Below, piece after piece: positions 44,034 through 52,919 of a DNA stretch of 64,000 nucleotides. Each line of letters opens with the position of its first letter. The stretch's first letter is position 1. Below the pieces are notes generated by a model that was not told the origin of the DNA, did not search any database, and saw nothing but the letters and a program-made list of their open reading frames with translations. Source of the stretch: Adhaeribacter rhizoryzae. Its GTDB lineage: Bacteria > Bacteroidota > Bacteroidia > Cytophagales > Hymenobacteraceae. The position numbers and the translations under genes are program-made. The DNA is taken from the NCBI RefSeq assembly GCF_008629685.1, contig NZ_VWSF01000017.1, forward strand, positions 62,001 through 126,000, in the 5' to 3' direction.

Positions 44034-44743
44034 AAATTATTCGCTGCCTGATTGTAGATGATGAGCCCTTGGCCCGGGAAATTATTCAGACGTATCTGAA
44101 GCATATTCCAAATTGGGAAGTGGTAAAAACTTGTATAAATGCCGAAGAAGCGTACGAGGCTTTAATGCAGAACGGGGTTGATGTCTTGTTTCTGGATATT
44201 CAGATGCCGGTTATTTCGGGCATTGATTTTCTGCGTTCCCTTAAAAACCCGCCGCTGGTGGTTTTTACCACCGCTTACAGCCATTACGCCGTAGAAGGTT
44301 TTGCCTTACACGCCGCCGATTATTTGTTAAAACCCATTACCCTAAGCCGGTTTTTTCAGGCCGTAGAAAGGGTGCAGGAATTACTAGCTTTAAAGCAAAA
44401 TCCGTTGCAATCTACTCCGGAAAAGCCTGTCTATATTTTTGTAAAGCACAACGGCCGCTTAATAAAAATATACTTCGATGAAATCCAATACATCCGGGCG
44501 GAGAAAGATTTTAGTACTGTTTACCTGACAGATAAAAAATTATTGCTGAGTATGCATTTAAAATTGCTGGAAGCTGCTTTGCCTGCAGAAATGTTTTTTC
44601 GGGTACACCGCTCTTATATTATCAATGCGGCCAAAATAACTTCTATTTACGGTAATATGGTATTTATTGGGGATGCCGAAATTCCGATTGGCGCAAATTA
44701 TAAAGAAGATCTGTACCAAAAACTGCACATCAGCGGCAGCTAA
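44030..44743 (+). CDS. LytTR-family response regulator
   Basis: 237 residues. Receiver domain with L-I-V-D-D-E-P-L-A-R at the start and phospho-acceptor Asp in L-F-L-D-I-Q-M-P, then a LytTR DNA-binding domain (I-F-V-K-H-N-G-R-L, Y-I-R-A-E-K-D-F-S-T-V-Y, F-F-R-V-H-R-S-Y-I-I-N). The start codon overlaps the kinase stop (ATGA), showing translational coupling. LytTR proteins bind direct repeats; no clear pair was identified upstream of the ABC genes. Confidence 0.95.
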   Translation: MKIIRCLIVDDEPLAREIIQTYLKHIPNWEVVKTCINAEEAYEALMQNGVDVLFLDIQMPVISGIDFLRSLKNPPLVVFTTAYSHYAVEGFALHAADYLLKPITLSRFFQAVERVQELLALKQNPLQSTPEKPVYIFVKHNGRLIKIYFDEIQYIRAEKDFSTVYLTDKKLLLSMHLKLLEAALPAEMFFRVHRSYIINAAKITSIYGNMVFIGDAEIPIGANYKEDLYQKLHISGS

Positions 44744-44814
44744 GGCTAATATTGTATGCGTATTAGTTAAAAGCCTACTTATCAAATGTGGCTGCAAAGC
44801 CTTTTAATGCTATA

Positions 44815-45270
44815 TTATTCGCCTACTGTAGCTAAAATTTTTCTGATGATGTTTTCAGCTATTCTGAAGTTGGTTTGCTGCACTTGTTCAAGAATGGGCG
44901 AAAGCTTTTCTATAAATCCTTGTTGTTTTGCTTTAACTAAAATTCCTAAACTCCCAGTAATTTTCAGGTTTAAAGATTTAGCAATTTTTCTTGCTTTCAG
45001 ATCGTCCAGCACAACTACATTATCAGGTATATCAAAGGTTAATGCAATGGCACTAGCTTCTCCTCTACCTAAAATCTGTGTTAGTGTTTGTTGAAGTGCT
45101 TGGTTGCTTGCTTCTTTTATTATTAGCCAATCAGGTAGTGTTTTGCCAAATCCTTCTGCAATTTCTGTTGTAATATAAATATTTGAGTAGCAAAGCTTTA
45201 GTAGATCTAGTTTATTTAGCTTATCCAACAAAATTAAACAACTAGTATCACAAATTATTAATTCAGGCAT
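44815..45270 (-). CDS. DUF3368 PIN-like toxin of a toxin-antitoxin pair
   Basis: 151 residues from ATG 45270; the longer frame from 45330 lies over the antitoxin gene and is unlikely. PIN-like acidic residues are visible: I-C-D-T-S-C near residue 5, G-R-G-E-A-S-A-I-A-L near 88 and V-V-L-D-D-L-K-A-R near 106. DUF3368 proteins are predicted RNA-cleaving toxins. The start overlaps the antitoxin stop by 8 bp, so antitoxin is made first. Function is inferred from family and arrangement. Confidence 0.88.
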   Translation of the reverse strand: MPELIICDTSCLILLDKLNKLDLLKLCYSNIYITTEIAEGFGKTLPDWLIIKEASNQALQQTLTQILGRGEASAIALTFDIPDNVVVLDDLKARKIAKSLNLKITGSLGILVKAKQQGFIEKLSPILEQVQQTNFRIAENIIRKILATVGE

Positions 45271-45490
45271 TGGCAATGTCGGATAGTAAATCAGCTTCTG
45301 ATTTGCTGAAGACAGAAAATCCGTACACACCCATTATTTCTATGAAAGCTCTTTTAGAAAGCCCAGCTAAATCAGCGGCCTGTCCTAAAGAAAGTTTTTC
45401 CCTTTCGTATAACTCACCAGCTAAAATTACTTTTAGTTCTGATTCATTTAAATCCAGGTTTTCTGGTAAGTTTAAGTTTACGGTTCGCAT
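45263..45490 (-). CDS. UPF0175 antitoxin
   Basis: 75 residues. UPF0175 pattern: L-A-G-E-L-Y-E-R-E-K-L-S-L-G-Q-A-A-D-L-A-G-L-S-K, a helix-turn-helix-like part, followed by a C-terminal part (F-I-E-I-M-G-V-Y-G) for toxin binding. It precedes the DUF3368 toxin with an 8-bp overlap, the usual order. It likely represses its own promoter in the short region upstream. Confidence 0.9.
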   Translation of the reverse strand: MRTVNLNLPENLDLNESELKVILAGELYEREKLSLGQAADLAGLSKRAFIEIMGVYGFSVFSKSEADLLSDIANA

Positions 45491-45685
45491 ATTCCAGTAC
45501 TTTTATAAATATAATCGTTTTTTTTAAGTTTTGGTTTCTTCAGCCTGGGCCTAACAGGTTAGTACATGAAGTGAACAAGACGTAGCCGTTTATTAAATCA
45601 ACTTTAAGCGGGTAAGCTCCCCGCTGATTTTCTACTAATTTATAGTCCGATTCACTACCTTACTGAAATTTTGATTGATATCCCA

Positions 45686-45731
45686 GAACAGCAAAGCCCA
45701 CCAGGTGAGGTAGGCTTTGCTGTTTTATTTT
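45686..45731 (+). terminator. Hairpin beyond the 3' end of the rhamnose operon
   Basis: Arms AACAGCAAAGCC and GGCTTTGCTGTT (12 bp perfect) followed by TTATTTT on the + strand side. The T-run is on the wrong side to stop the leftward operon, so it may stop rightward transcription; the hairpin could still stabilise the operon's 3' end. Confidence 0.6.
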
Positions 45732-45756
45732 AAATCTTCTGCTAGAACATATGCAT

Positions 45757-47076
45757 TTACCAGATATTCAGAATCATTGCTGCGCCTAGCGCCGTGCCTT
45801 GCGAGTTCTCCGAAATTACAATATTTAAATCGGGGAAATTAGCTTGCAGCAGGTGCATGAATATTTTGTTTTTACTAAAGCCGCCATCAACCAGTAAATA
45901 TTCGAAATTACTTAGGTTGTACTCACCGGCCAGGCGAATAGCTTCTACCTGGGGTTCGGTAATTTTTTGCATGAGCACGTGGTAAGCTTCTTCGTACGTT
46001 TCGAACTGCGTTAGATCTAACTGAATGTTAAGCTTGGTGGTTTTAGTGGCCGTTAAGGTGCTATCGTCCGGCGTAACAGGTTCATCGGGTTGGGGCTTGC
46101 TATAAGCCGGATTGTAAGTAACTATTTTAAAATAATCGGCGGGTTTGTTGTAGTGGCTGGCCAATTTTTTTACCTGCTCTTCGTGCTCGTTGCCAATAAA
46201 CATTCTGGACGCTTTAACCCGCTGACCGTTGTAGGTTAAAAAATTTAAACAATCCTGCTGCAGTTCTTCTTTGGTTAAATTTTCTTTGGCAAACGGATTT
46301 AAAGTAATGCCCCAAGTACCCGTAGAAAGCAATAAAAATGGATCGGTATATTTATACAAATAAGGAATCAGGGCCGAAGAACTGTCGTGTAACCCAATGC
46401 CGGCCGGTATTCTTTTCTTCCGGAAAGTGGTACCGAAGGTATTGCTTTGTTCGGTAATGCGGGGCAGTAAGCTAATAATATTTTCCTCGTAAACCCAGTT
46501 GTGATAGCATTTGGTTTCGAAATTCCAGAGGCCGGTGTGGCAGCCAATGCTGGTGTATTCCGATACCATATTGCCCGAGAACAGGAAGGAAACATACTGC
46601 GGCAAATGGAGCGAGGTTGTTATTTTGGCGAAAAGTTCCGGCTTCTTGTATTTCAGCCAGTACAATTGCAACCCAGAATTGAGCATGCCCAAGTTAGGCG
46701 AAGCCGTAACGGTAGCAAAAGTTAATTTATCGCCGTAACGGTCGTAAAACTGTTTTTCTAAATCTTCGGGGTACGGTTTTAAGTAGGAGTAAAGGGGCGT
46801 AGCGGGTTTAAGTTGCGCATTTAAATGCACCATGCTGGCACCGTAAGTGGTAAAGTTTACCCCAACTACATCAAACCGTTCGTCGGCTTCCAGTTCTTTC
46901 CAGGTAGCCAGCAGCCAGGCGGTAAGCCTATCTACATCTTCGCAGGGATAACCGTCATCATCCAGGATTTCGGGAAACCGTGCTTCAATTTCATGAATAA
47001 TATTAAAATAGTGGTCAAAGAGAATACACTTTTTATTTGTTTTGCCAATATCGAAAACTGCCACACAAGATACCAT
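45757..47076 (-). CDS. FGGY-family sugar kinase (L-rhamnulokinase of the rhamnose operon)
   Basis: About 439 residues from ATG 47076; an in-frame TTG at 47082 adds two residues. N-terminal phosphate loop V-F-D-I-G-K-T-N-K-K, the adenosine/phosphate motif S-T-G-T-W-G-I-T-L-N near 255, and a C-terminal L-V-D-G-G-F-S-K-N with G-T-A-L-G-A-A. The FGGY kinase would phosphorylate L-rhamnulose to rhamnulose-1-phosphate, fitting an operon whose other members are rhamnose isomerase, aldolase-dehydrogenase and transporter. Fuculokinase-like specificity cannot be excluded from the sequence. Confidence 0.88.
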   Translation of the reverse strand: MVSCVAVFDIGKTNKKCILFDHYFNIIHEIEARFPEILDDDGYPCEDVDRLTAWLLATWKELEADERFDVVGVNFTTYGASMVHLNAQLKPATPLYSYLKPYPEDLEKQFYDRYGDKLTFATVTASPNLGMLNSGLQLYWLKYKKPELFAKITTSLHLPQYVSFLFSGNMVSEYTSIGCHTGLWNFETKCYHNWVYEENIISLLPRITEQSNTFGTTFRKKRIPAGIGLHDSSSALIPYLYKYTDPFLLLSTGTWGITLNPFAKENLTKEELQQDCLNFLTYNGQRVKASRMFIGNEHEEQVKKLASHYNKPADYFKIVTYNPAYSKPQPDEPVTPDDSTLTATKTTKLNIQLDLTQFETYEEAYHVLMQKITEPQVEAIRLAGEYNLSNFEYLLVDGGFSKNKIFMHLLQANFPDLNIVISENSQGTALGAAMILNIW

Positions 47077-47128
47077 ACGCAATCGGGTGTTTAAAAATAG
47101 TGGATAATTAAGAACGGGATATTAATGG

Positions 47129-47170
47129 CAGCAGCCTCAGGCACCTGGGTGTCTGGGGCTGCTGTTTAAA
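47129..47170. other. Intercistronic hairpin in the rhamnose operon
   Basis: CAGCAGCCTCAGGCACC and GGTGTCTGGGGCTGCTG pair over 17 bp with two positions that are G-U wobbles in + strand RNA but A-C mismatches in operon-sense RNA. T-rich sequence follows on the + side. It lies between the isomerase and kinase genes and may modulate relative expression. Confidence 0.55.
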
Positions 47171-47201
47171 TTTAACTTTAATATAGAACTTTGCCGGAAA
47201 A

Positions 47202-48485
47202 TTACAAACCAGTAGAGTAGGTTTTTTCGCCCCGCTGCTTGATTAACGCTTGCCGGATTTTTTGCTCGCGGTAAAAGGCAACCGGGTTTAAAGCAGCGCC
47301 GGCTTGTAAACGGGCCTCGGCCAGCAAAGGCCTTACATCGGTGCGGTAAGCATTTTGCAATATTTCCTGGGCCAAAGTGGCATCATTTTGCAATTGGGCT
47401 TTTTCCAGCGCCGGCCGGTCAATAATCAAAGCTTGGGCATAGGCCATCATAATGGCTTCTACCGATTGCATTAAATCTTCGAGCGGATCTTTTATGTTGT
47501 GGCTGGCATCAATCATCCAGCTTAATTCCGGATTTTTAATTTCGCTGCTGGTCATGCCGTCTACCAGTTCGTTAAATATTAAAAACAACTGGTAAGGTCG
47601 CATGGCGCCCACGGTTAAATCATCGTCGCCGTATTTAGAATCGTTGAAGTGGAAGCCGCCCAGTTTACCTTCCATTAAAAACCGCGATACAATCTGCTCG
47701 ATGTTGGTATTAGGCAAATGATGACCTAAATCGACCAATCCTAAAGCTTTTTCGCCCAATTTCTGGCAGAAAAGGAGCGAAGAACCCCAGTCGGCTACAA
47801 CAGTAGAGTAGAAGTGCGGCTCGTAAGGTTTGTACTCGATAAACACTTTCCAATCAGCGGGTAATTGGGCGTAAATTTGCTCGAAAGAATCTAAGGTACG
47901 GGCAAAAGAACGCCGGAAATTCTGCTGACCCGGAAAATCGGTACCATCCGAAAGCCAGATAGTTAAAGATTTAGAGCCTAGCTCTACGCCATGCCGGATA
48001 ACTTCTACGTTATGGGCAATGGCCTGGTCGCGCACGGCTTTATCGGTATGCGACAGCGACCCAAATTTATACGAGTAATCCTGGTTTTCCTGGTCCTGGA
48101 AGGTATTAGAATTAACCGCATCGAACTTCAGCTCAAAAGAAGCGGCCAGTTGCTGAATGGCTTTCGGATTTTGCGGAATATCCCAGGGAATGTGCAGCGA
48201 AATAGCGCCACTCGATTGGTTCAGGGCGTGGAGCAAACCCACGTCTTCAATTTTTTCTTCGAGGCTGCGGGGCTCGCCGCCCCCGGCAAACCGCCCGAAA
48301 CGCGTACCACCGGTGCCTAAAGCCCAACTCGGAATAGCTACCTGAAAAGCCGCTAACCGTTCCAGAATAGTATTCACCTGATGCCCTTCGTCCTGCAATA
48401 AAGAAGCCAGCAGCCCATATTTCTTTTGGTGCAAAGCATTTCCCTGGCTGTTATGCTGGTCGATAAGCGATTTATCTAAAATCAT
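47202..48485 (-). CDS. L-rhamnose isomerase (RhaI/RhaL type)
   Basis: 427 residues. TIM-barrel isomerase of the Pseudomonas-type rhamnose isomerase group: G-G-T-R-F-G-R-F near residue 60, S-L-H-I-P-W-D near 97, W-L-S-D-G-T-D-F-P-G near 176, the metal ligands in F-I-E-Y-K-P-Y-E-P-H and V-D-L-G-H-H-L-P-N-T, and H-F-N-D-S-K-Y-G-D-D-D-L near 277. It converts L-rhamnose to L-rhamnulose. It lies between the aldolase-dehydrogenase and kinase genes in one leftward operon. Confidence 0.93.
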   Translation of the reverse strand: MILDKSLIDQHNSQGNALHQKKYGLLASLLQDEGHQVNTILERLAAFQVAIPSWALGTGGTRFGRFAGGGEPRSLEEKIEDVGLLHALNQSSGAISLHIPWDIPQNPKAIQQLAASFELKFDAVNSNTFQDQENQDYSYKFGSLSHTDKAVRDQAIAHNVEVIRHGVELGSKSLTIWLSDGTDFPGQQNFRRSFARTLDSFEQIYAQLPADWKVFIEYKPYEPHFYSTVVADWGSSLLFCQKLGEKALGLVDLGHHLPNTNIEQIVSRFLMEGKLGGFHFNDSKYGDDDLTVGAMRPYQLFLIFNELVDGMTSSEIKNPELSWMIDASHNIKDPLEDLMQSVEAIMMAYAQALIIDRPALEKAQLQNDATLAQEILQNAYRTDVRPLLAEARLQAGAALNPVAFYREQKIRQALIKQRGEKTYSTGL

Positions 48486-48661
48486 TATTTGGAACTAAAT
48501 AATTGGTGATTATATGCGGGGTTTATTTTAATTTTGAAAAGAGATAGCGGTACCGTGGATGGCTTTCCCAGGCTTCTGCCCGGAAAGAGTTAAAGTTAAT
48601 AAACCACCCAAATTTTTAACCAAAACAAACCAATTCCACGGTGACCGACTATTTCTGCAAA

Positions 48662-50788
48662 TTATCGAACAAAAGCGGCTGGTACGCCACCATCTACATT
48701 AATTACGTTGCCGGTGCTCTTGTGCAACAGGCCACCTACGCATAAGAATACTGCGTTGGCAATATCTTCGGCTAATATTTCTTCGTTTAACACGGTGCGT
48801 TTGGCATAATAAGCCGGCAGTTCTTCAATAGAAATACCGTAGGCTTTGGCCCGACCGGCGGCCCAACCGCTTTCCCAAATTTTGCTGCCCCGGATTACGG
48901 CATCCGGATTTACTACGTTTACGCGAATTTTTTCGGGCCCCAGTTCGGCTGCCATCAGGCGCGACATGTGCAACTGCGCGGCTTTGGCGGTACCATAGGC
49001 TACGTTGTTCGGACCGGAAACCAAGGCGTTTTTACTTACAATATTTACAATGTCGCCCCCAATTTGCTGCTTGCGCAATATGCCCAAACCTTCTTTCGAT
49101 ACCAAAAACTGGCCTTTTACCAAAACATCCTGCAGAATATCGTAATCAGCTTCGGTGGTATCGGCAATAGATTTAGAGATAGATAAGCCGGCGCAGTTTA
49201 CAATAATATCGACCCCGCCAAAGCTTAAATTAGCGGTTTTAAAAGCATTTACAATGGCGTTACCATCGGTCACGTTTAAAGTGGCGGTTACGGCGGTATC
49301 TTTGCCAAAAACTTTTTTGAATTCGTCGTTTACCTCATTGAGCGCGTTATCGTTCATGTCGGTAATAACCACGCAGGCACCTTCCTGGGCAAGTTTTTCG
49401 GCAATGGCTTTACCAATACCGCCCGAACCACCGGTTACCAAGGCAATTTTCCGCGATAAAGGTTTTTCTTTTGGCATCCGCTGTAATTTCGCTTCTTCCA
49501 GTAACCAATATTCAATGTTAAAAGCTTCCTGCTCGGGTAAACCCTGGTATTCCGAAATGGCTTCGGCTCCGCGCATTACGTTAATGGCGTTAATGTAAAA
49601 TTCGCTCGACACGCGAGCGGTTTGCTTGTCTTTGGCAAAAGAGAACATGCCTACGCCGGGGTACAAAATAATTACCGGGTTCGTGTCGCGGACGGCCGGG
49701 CTGTTGGTGTGCTTGCAGCGCTCGTAGTACGCATTATAACCCGCCCGATAATCTTCGAACTGCTGCACCAGTTGTTCTTTTAATTGCTGCGCATCCGATA
49801 AATCGGCCTCCGGTGTTAAGTTTAATACCAGCGGACGAATTTTAGTCCGTAAGAAGTGGTCGGGGCAACTGGTACCCATAGGCGCCAGTTTGTCTAAGTC
49901 GTTGCTGTTAATATATTCCAGTACCCGCTCATCATCGGTGAAATGGCCAATCATGCGGTTCTGGCTAGAGCACAAGCCGCGCAGCAAAGGAATTAAAGTG
50001 CTGGCTTTTTCCAGGCGTTGTTCTTTGGGCAAAGACTGAATTTTAGCGCCACCAAATACCGGGCGGTTTTTGCCGTAATTTTCGTTCAAATATTCCGAAG
50101 CCCGCTCGATGGTTTCTAAGGTATTTATATAGCTTTCGTAAGCGGTATCGCCCCAGGTAAATAAACCGTGGCTCCCTAAAATTAAGCCGGTTATACCGGG
50201 GTTTTCCTGTACGGTTCTTTCCAGAATTAAACCTAAATCGAAACCGGGTTTTTGCCAGGGCACCCAGGCCAGTTTGCCGCCAAATAATTCTTTAGTTATC
50301 TGCTCACCATTTTTGGCCGCCGCAATAGCAATAATCGCATCGGGGTGCAAATGATCTATGTGCTTAAAAGGCAGGAAAGCGTGTAAAGGGGTATCAATGG
50401 AGGGCGCTTTGGAATCGAGGTCGTAAATGCAGTGGTTAAACAAACCCACCATTTCGTCTTCGTTTTCTAAACCCCGGTAGCGTTTTTTCAGGCTGTGCAG
50501 TTTATCTACGTAAAGCGCGGCCAATCCGCTTTTCTTTAAAGTACCCAAATCTCCGCCGGAACCTTTTACCCACATTACTTCTACTTCCTGGCCGGTAAGC
50601 GGATCGGTTTCCATTACTTTACAACTGGTATTGCCGCCGGCATAGTTGGTTAAGCGTAAGTCGGCACCTAACAGGTTAGAACGATAGATTAAAAGGGCTA
50701 CTTCGTCGTTGCCCAACGAGCTTGCTACTTCTTCGTCCCAAAGATAACTTACATACTTATAAGAGATTTTATCTACCGTATTTTCCAT
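48662..50788 (-). CDS. Bifunctional rhamnulose-1-phosphate aldolase/L-lactaldehyde dehydrogenase (RhaEW type)
   Basis: 708 residues, two domains. Residues ~1-430 are a class-II aldolase (L-T-N-Y-A-G-G-N-T-S near 51, D-T-P-L-H-A-F-L-P near 137 with metal His, G-S-H-G-L-F-T-W-G near 203). Residues ~435-708 form a short-chain dehydrogenase with T-G-G-S-G-G-I-G-K (NAD loop), N-C-A-G-L and Y-G-T-A-K-A (catalytic Tyr-Lys). It splits rhamnulose-1-phosphate into DHAP and L-lactaldehyde and oxidises the latter, so both steps are on one chain. A motif resembling operators elsewhere in the operon lies ~125 bp upstream of its start. Confidence 0.94.
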   Translation of the reverse strand: MENTVDKISYKYVSYLWDEEVASSLGNDEVALLIYRSNLLGADLRLTNYAGGNTSCKVMETDPLTGQEVEVMWVKGSGGDLGTLKKSGLAALYVDKLHSLKKRYRGLENEDEMVGLFNHCIYDLDSKAPSIDTPLHAFLPFKHIDHLHPDAIIAIAAAKNGEQITKELFGGKLAWVPWQKPGFDLGLILERTVQENPGITGLILGSHGLFTWGDTAYESYINTLETIERASEYLNENYGKNRPVFGGAKIQSLPKEQRLEKASTLIPLLRGLCSSQNRMIGHFTDDERVLEYINSNDLDKLAPMGTSCPDHFLRTKIRPLVLNLTPEADLSDAQQLKEQLVQQFEDYRAGYNAYYERCKHTNSPAVRDTNPVIILYPGVGMFSFAKDKQTARVSSEFYINAINVMRGAEAISEYQGLPEQEAFNIEYWLLEEAKLQRMPKEKPLSRKIALVTGGSGGIGKAIAEKLAQEGACVVITDMNDNALNEVNDEFKKVFGKDTAVTATLNVTDGNAIVNAFKTANLSFGGVDIIVNCAGLSISKSIADTTEADYDILQDVLVKGQFLVSKEGLGILRKQQIGGDIVNIVSKNALVSGPNNVAYGTAKAAQLHMSRLMAAELGPEKIRVNVVNPDAVIRGSKIWESGWAAGRAKAYGISIEELPAYYAKRTVLNEEILAEDIANAVFLCVGGLLHKSTGNVINVDGGVPAAFVR

Positions 50789-50912
50789 GATATTTTGATA
50801 ATTATGAATAATTGTTTTGCTTAAACGTTATCAACTAAACCGAACTGCCGCCTAAAACCCATATTTAAGTAAGTGATGGTTAACAAATCTAAAATTCTAA
50901 AAAGGGTAATCC

Positions 50913-50929
50913 ATCCTGTACTATCCTGA
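50913..50929 (-). promoter_or_regulatory. Putative rhamnose-operon operator, site 1
   Basis: On the minus strand it reads TCAGGATAGTACAGGAT: two AGGAT half-sites in direct repeat, 10 bp apart, in the gap between rhaT and the aldolase-dehydrogenase gene. The direct repeat with one helical turn spacing is the form expected for a regulator binding successive major grooves. The regulator is not in the window. Confidence 0.6.
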
Positions 50930-51021
50930 GATCTGTTATATTTTTCTTAAAAAATAATACTTTTTGCGCCCGGCTACGGAATATTTTTAAATTTTTGTGC
51001 TACTGGTTTTAACTTTTGGCT

Positions 51022-52092
51022 TTAAGAGGCCAGGTAATTGCCGTAACCCACCACCATTGTAGATAATATTACCGTGGCAATACCCAGAATAATCATGCGC
51101 ATGGTTTTGGGGCTGGCACCTTTCCATTCGTTAAAATAAATACCCCAGATATTACTTACAATAATAATAAACGCCATGTGTAGGGTCCAGCTAGAAAAAC
51201 CTAAGCCGTTGGCCGAAAAAAGGCTTTCGCCCATGCCGTAAAAGAAGAACTGCAAATACCAGGTAGTACCGGCAATAGCCGAAAATAAATAGTTGCGGCC
51301 CAGGGGCGTGGCTTTATTGATGTAATCGCCGCCGGTTTTATTTTTAATATTCAAATAAATACACCAGATAAAATTGGTGGTTAAGCCACCCAATAATATT
51401 ACCACCAGTACCGGGTTGTTTTGCCAGAGCGGATCGATACCTTTGGCCACGGTGGCTTCGGCAATGGGCTTGCCGGTTTCGTAACCAAACGACATAAAAG
51501 CACTTAAAACACCCGAAAATATTGCCACCAGCAAACCTTTCGGGAAGTTGAATTCTTTAATATTTTCGGTTTTCTGTTCAGCGGAAAGTTCTTTTTCTTT
51601 CATGGTGCCGGCTTTGCCGCAAATGGCAATGCCCAGCAACGTAAGCATAACGCCCCCAAAAGTAACCAGGCCCGAAGTGGTGCTTAATAATTCCGAAATG
51701 GTTTTAGCATTGCCGGAGCGGCCGAAAAACTCGTAAAACATAGGCGGTATAAGCGTGCCGAAAGCCGCACAAAAGCCCAGCACAATGGCCATGCCCAGCG
51801 ATAGACCCAGGTAACGCATGGTTAAACCAAAGGTTAAACCCCCAATTCCCCACAACAAGCCCATGAGGTAGGTGTAAAATAAAGTAGTAGAATCGGTATT
51901 CAGTAAAGTTTCGAGGTAACCCGGCGCGGTAAGGGCTGCACCCAAAGGCGGTACAATCAGCCAGGAAAAAACACCGCCCACCAACCAGTAACTTTCCCAG
52001 GCCCATTTCTTTACTTTATTAAAAGGAATATAAAAACTGCCGGAAGCAAAGCCCCCAATAAAATGATATAACAGACCAAAAAGTACTTGCAT
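51022..52092 (-). CDS. rhaT: L-rhamnose:proton symporter
   Basis: 356 residues, about ten membrane segments. It begins with F-G-L-L-Y-H-F-I-G-G-F-A-S-G-S-F-Y-I-P-F-N-K-V-K followed by W-A-W-E-S-Y-W, the RhaT-type start, and has G-G-L-T-F-G-L-T-M-R-Y-L-G and G-Y-E-T-G-K-P-I later. It imports L-rhamnose across the inner membrane. First gene of the leftward operon; two operator-like sites lie upstream and a third between it and the next gene, suggesting two promoters. Confidence 0.93.
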   Translation of the reverse strand: MQVLFGLLYHFIGGFASGSFYIPFNKVKKWAWESYWLVGGVFSWLIVPPLGAALTAPGYLETLLNTDSTTLFYTYLMGLLWGIGGLTFGLTMRYLGLSLGMAIVLGFCAAFGTLIPPMFYEFFGRSGNAKTISELLSTTSGLVTFGGVMLTLLGIAICGKAGTMKEKELSAEQKTENIKEFNFPKGLLVAIFSGVLSAFMSFGYETGKPIAEATVAKGIDPLWQNNPVLVVILLGGLTTNFIWCIYLNIKNKTGGDYINKATPLGRNYLFSAIAGTTWYLQFFFYGMGESLFSANGLGFSSWTLHMAFIIIVSNIWGIYFNEWKGASPKTMRMIILGIATVILSTMVVGYGNYLAS

Positions 52093-52233
52093 GGAAGTGT
52101 TTAAGAATTTGCCGGATTAAACATTTATTATTTCTGGAACCGGAAAGTTTTCGTTCGTGGCCCAAAATTGGTTTTAAGGTTTTAGTGTATAAAGAACAAT
52201 TATGGCCTAATGTAAACAGGAATTCTAAATCGC

Positions 52234-52251
52234 GTATCCTGTTGTATCCTT
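52234..52251 (-). promoter_or_regulatory. Putative rhamnose-operon operator, site 2
   Basis: Minus strand reads AAGGATACAACAGGATAC: AGGATA repeated in direct orientation at 10-11 bp spacing, ~145 bp upstream of the rhaT start codon and in the same orientation as site 1. Confidence 0.58.
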
Positions 52252-52431
52252 TTTGGGAAACTTTTTTCATTAATTTTCTAAATATTCGGTTTTAAAGCAG
52301 AAAAAATCAGGTTACAACTGTAAAAAGAAAATTGATTGGGCGCTATATTTTTAGCTGGCTATAAATGTATTCCCAAGCAGGGCGTAAAGAAGCTTTGTTT
52401 AAGGAAGCGCATTTTTACGGCGCTTTATTGG

Positions 52432-52452
52432 CAGGATAGTACAGGATAGTGG
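52432..52452 (+). promoter_or_regulatory. Putative rhamnose-operon operator, site 3
   Basis: Plus strand reads CAGGATAGTACAGGATAGTGG. It shares CAGGATAGTACAGGAT with site 1 but points the other way, about 340 bp upstream of rhaT and 470 bp upstream of the barrel gene. It may permit DNA looping or control of the rightward gene. Confidence 0.58.
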
Positions 52453-52919
52453 CGGACAAAGGGCGGCACTTATTTGAAAATTTTGCTTAGCCGGGTTGCC
52501 CGCAAATAATATTATCCAGAAAAAATTAATGGTGATAGAGAAATAACCCAATATAAATTTCAGGGTAGTCAATTTATTAAAACCAAAGCTATTCAAGTTA
52601 CAATTTGTCGCCTTCAAAGTGCGTTTTCCGGTATTCAGCCATAATCATTTGCCTAGCCCCTCAGGCAACTACTATATTTACAACATCAAAACAAAATAAA
52701 CCAAAACAGAAAGGAGTTTACTAATAGTTAAATAACAAAAGATGCCCGTTACTAATAAATATTCCTGTAATAAAACAGCAGGATTTAACCGCAGAAGTTA
52801 ATCTTTTTCTTTTGCTGGTGCCGACCTTAAATTCTACTATACCTCATTTTGAGTAGCTGATTTTTAGCTATTTAATTGCTAAACGAACTGTACACTAATA
52901 AAAAAACTAAACCGAAACT

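Larger units (their letters stand above)
52093..52919. other. Long intergenic region between rhaT and the outer-membrane barrel gene
   Basis: About 830 bp with promoters in both directions. It contains two copies of the AGGATA-type operator motif (52234-52251 and 52432-52452). Two minus-strand open frames (up to 52270 and 52399-52617) overlap these sites and lack protein-like features, so no gene is called. Confidence 0.55.

Noticed and set aside
52399-52617. 72-codon minus-strand frame upstream of rhaT
   Set aside because: It overlaps the operator-like site 3, has poor codon use and no domain.
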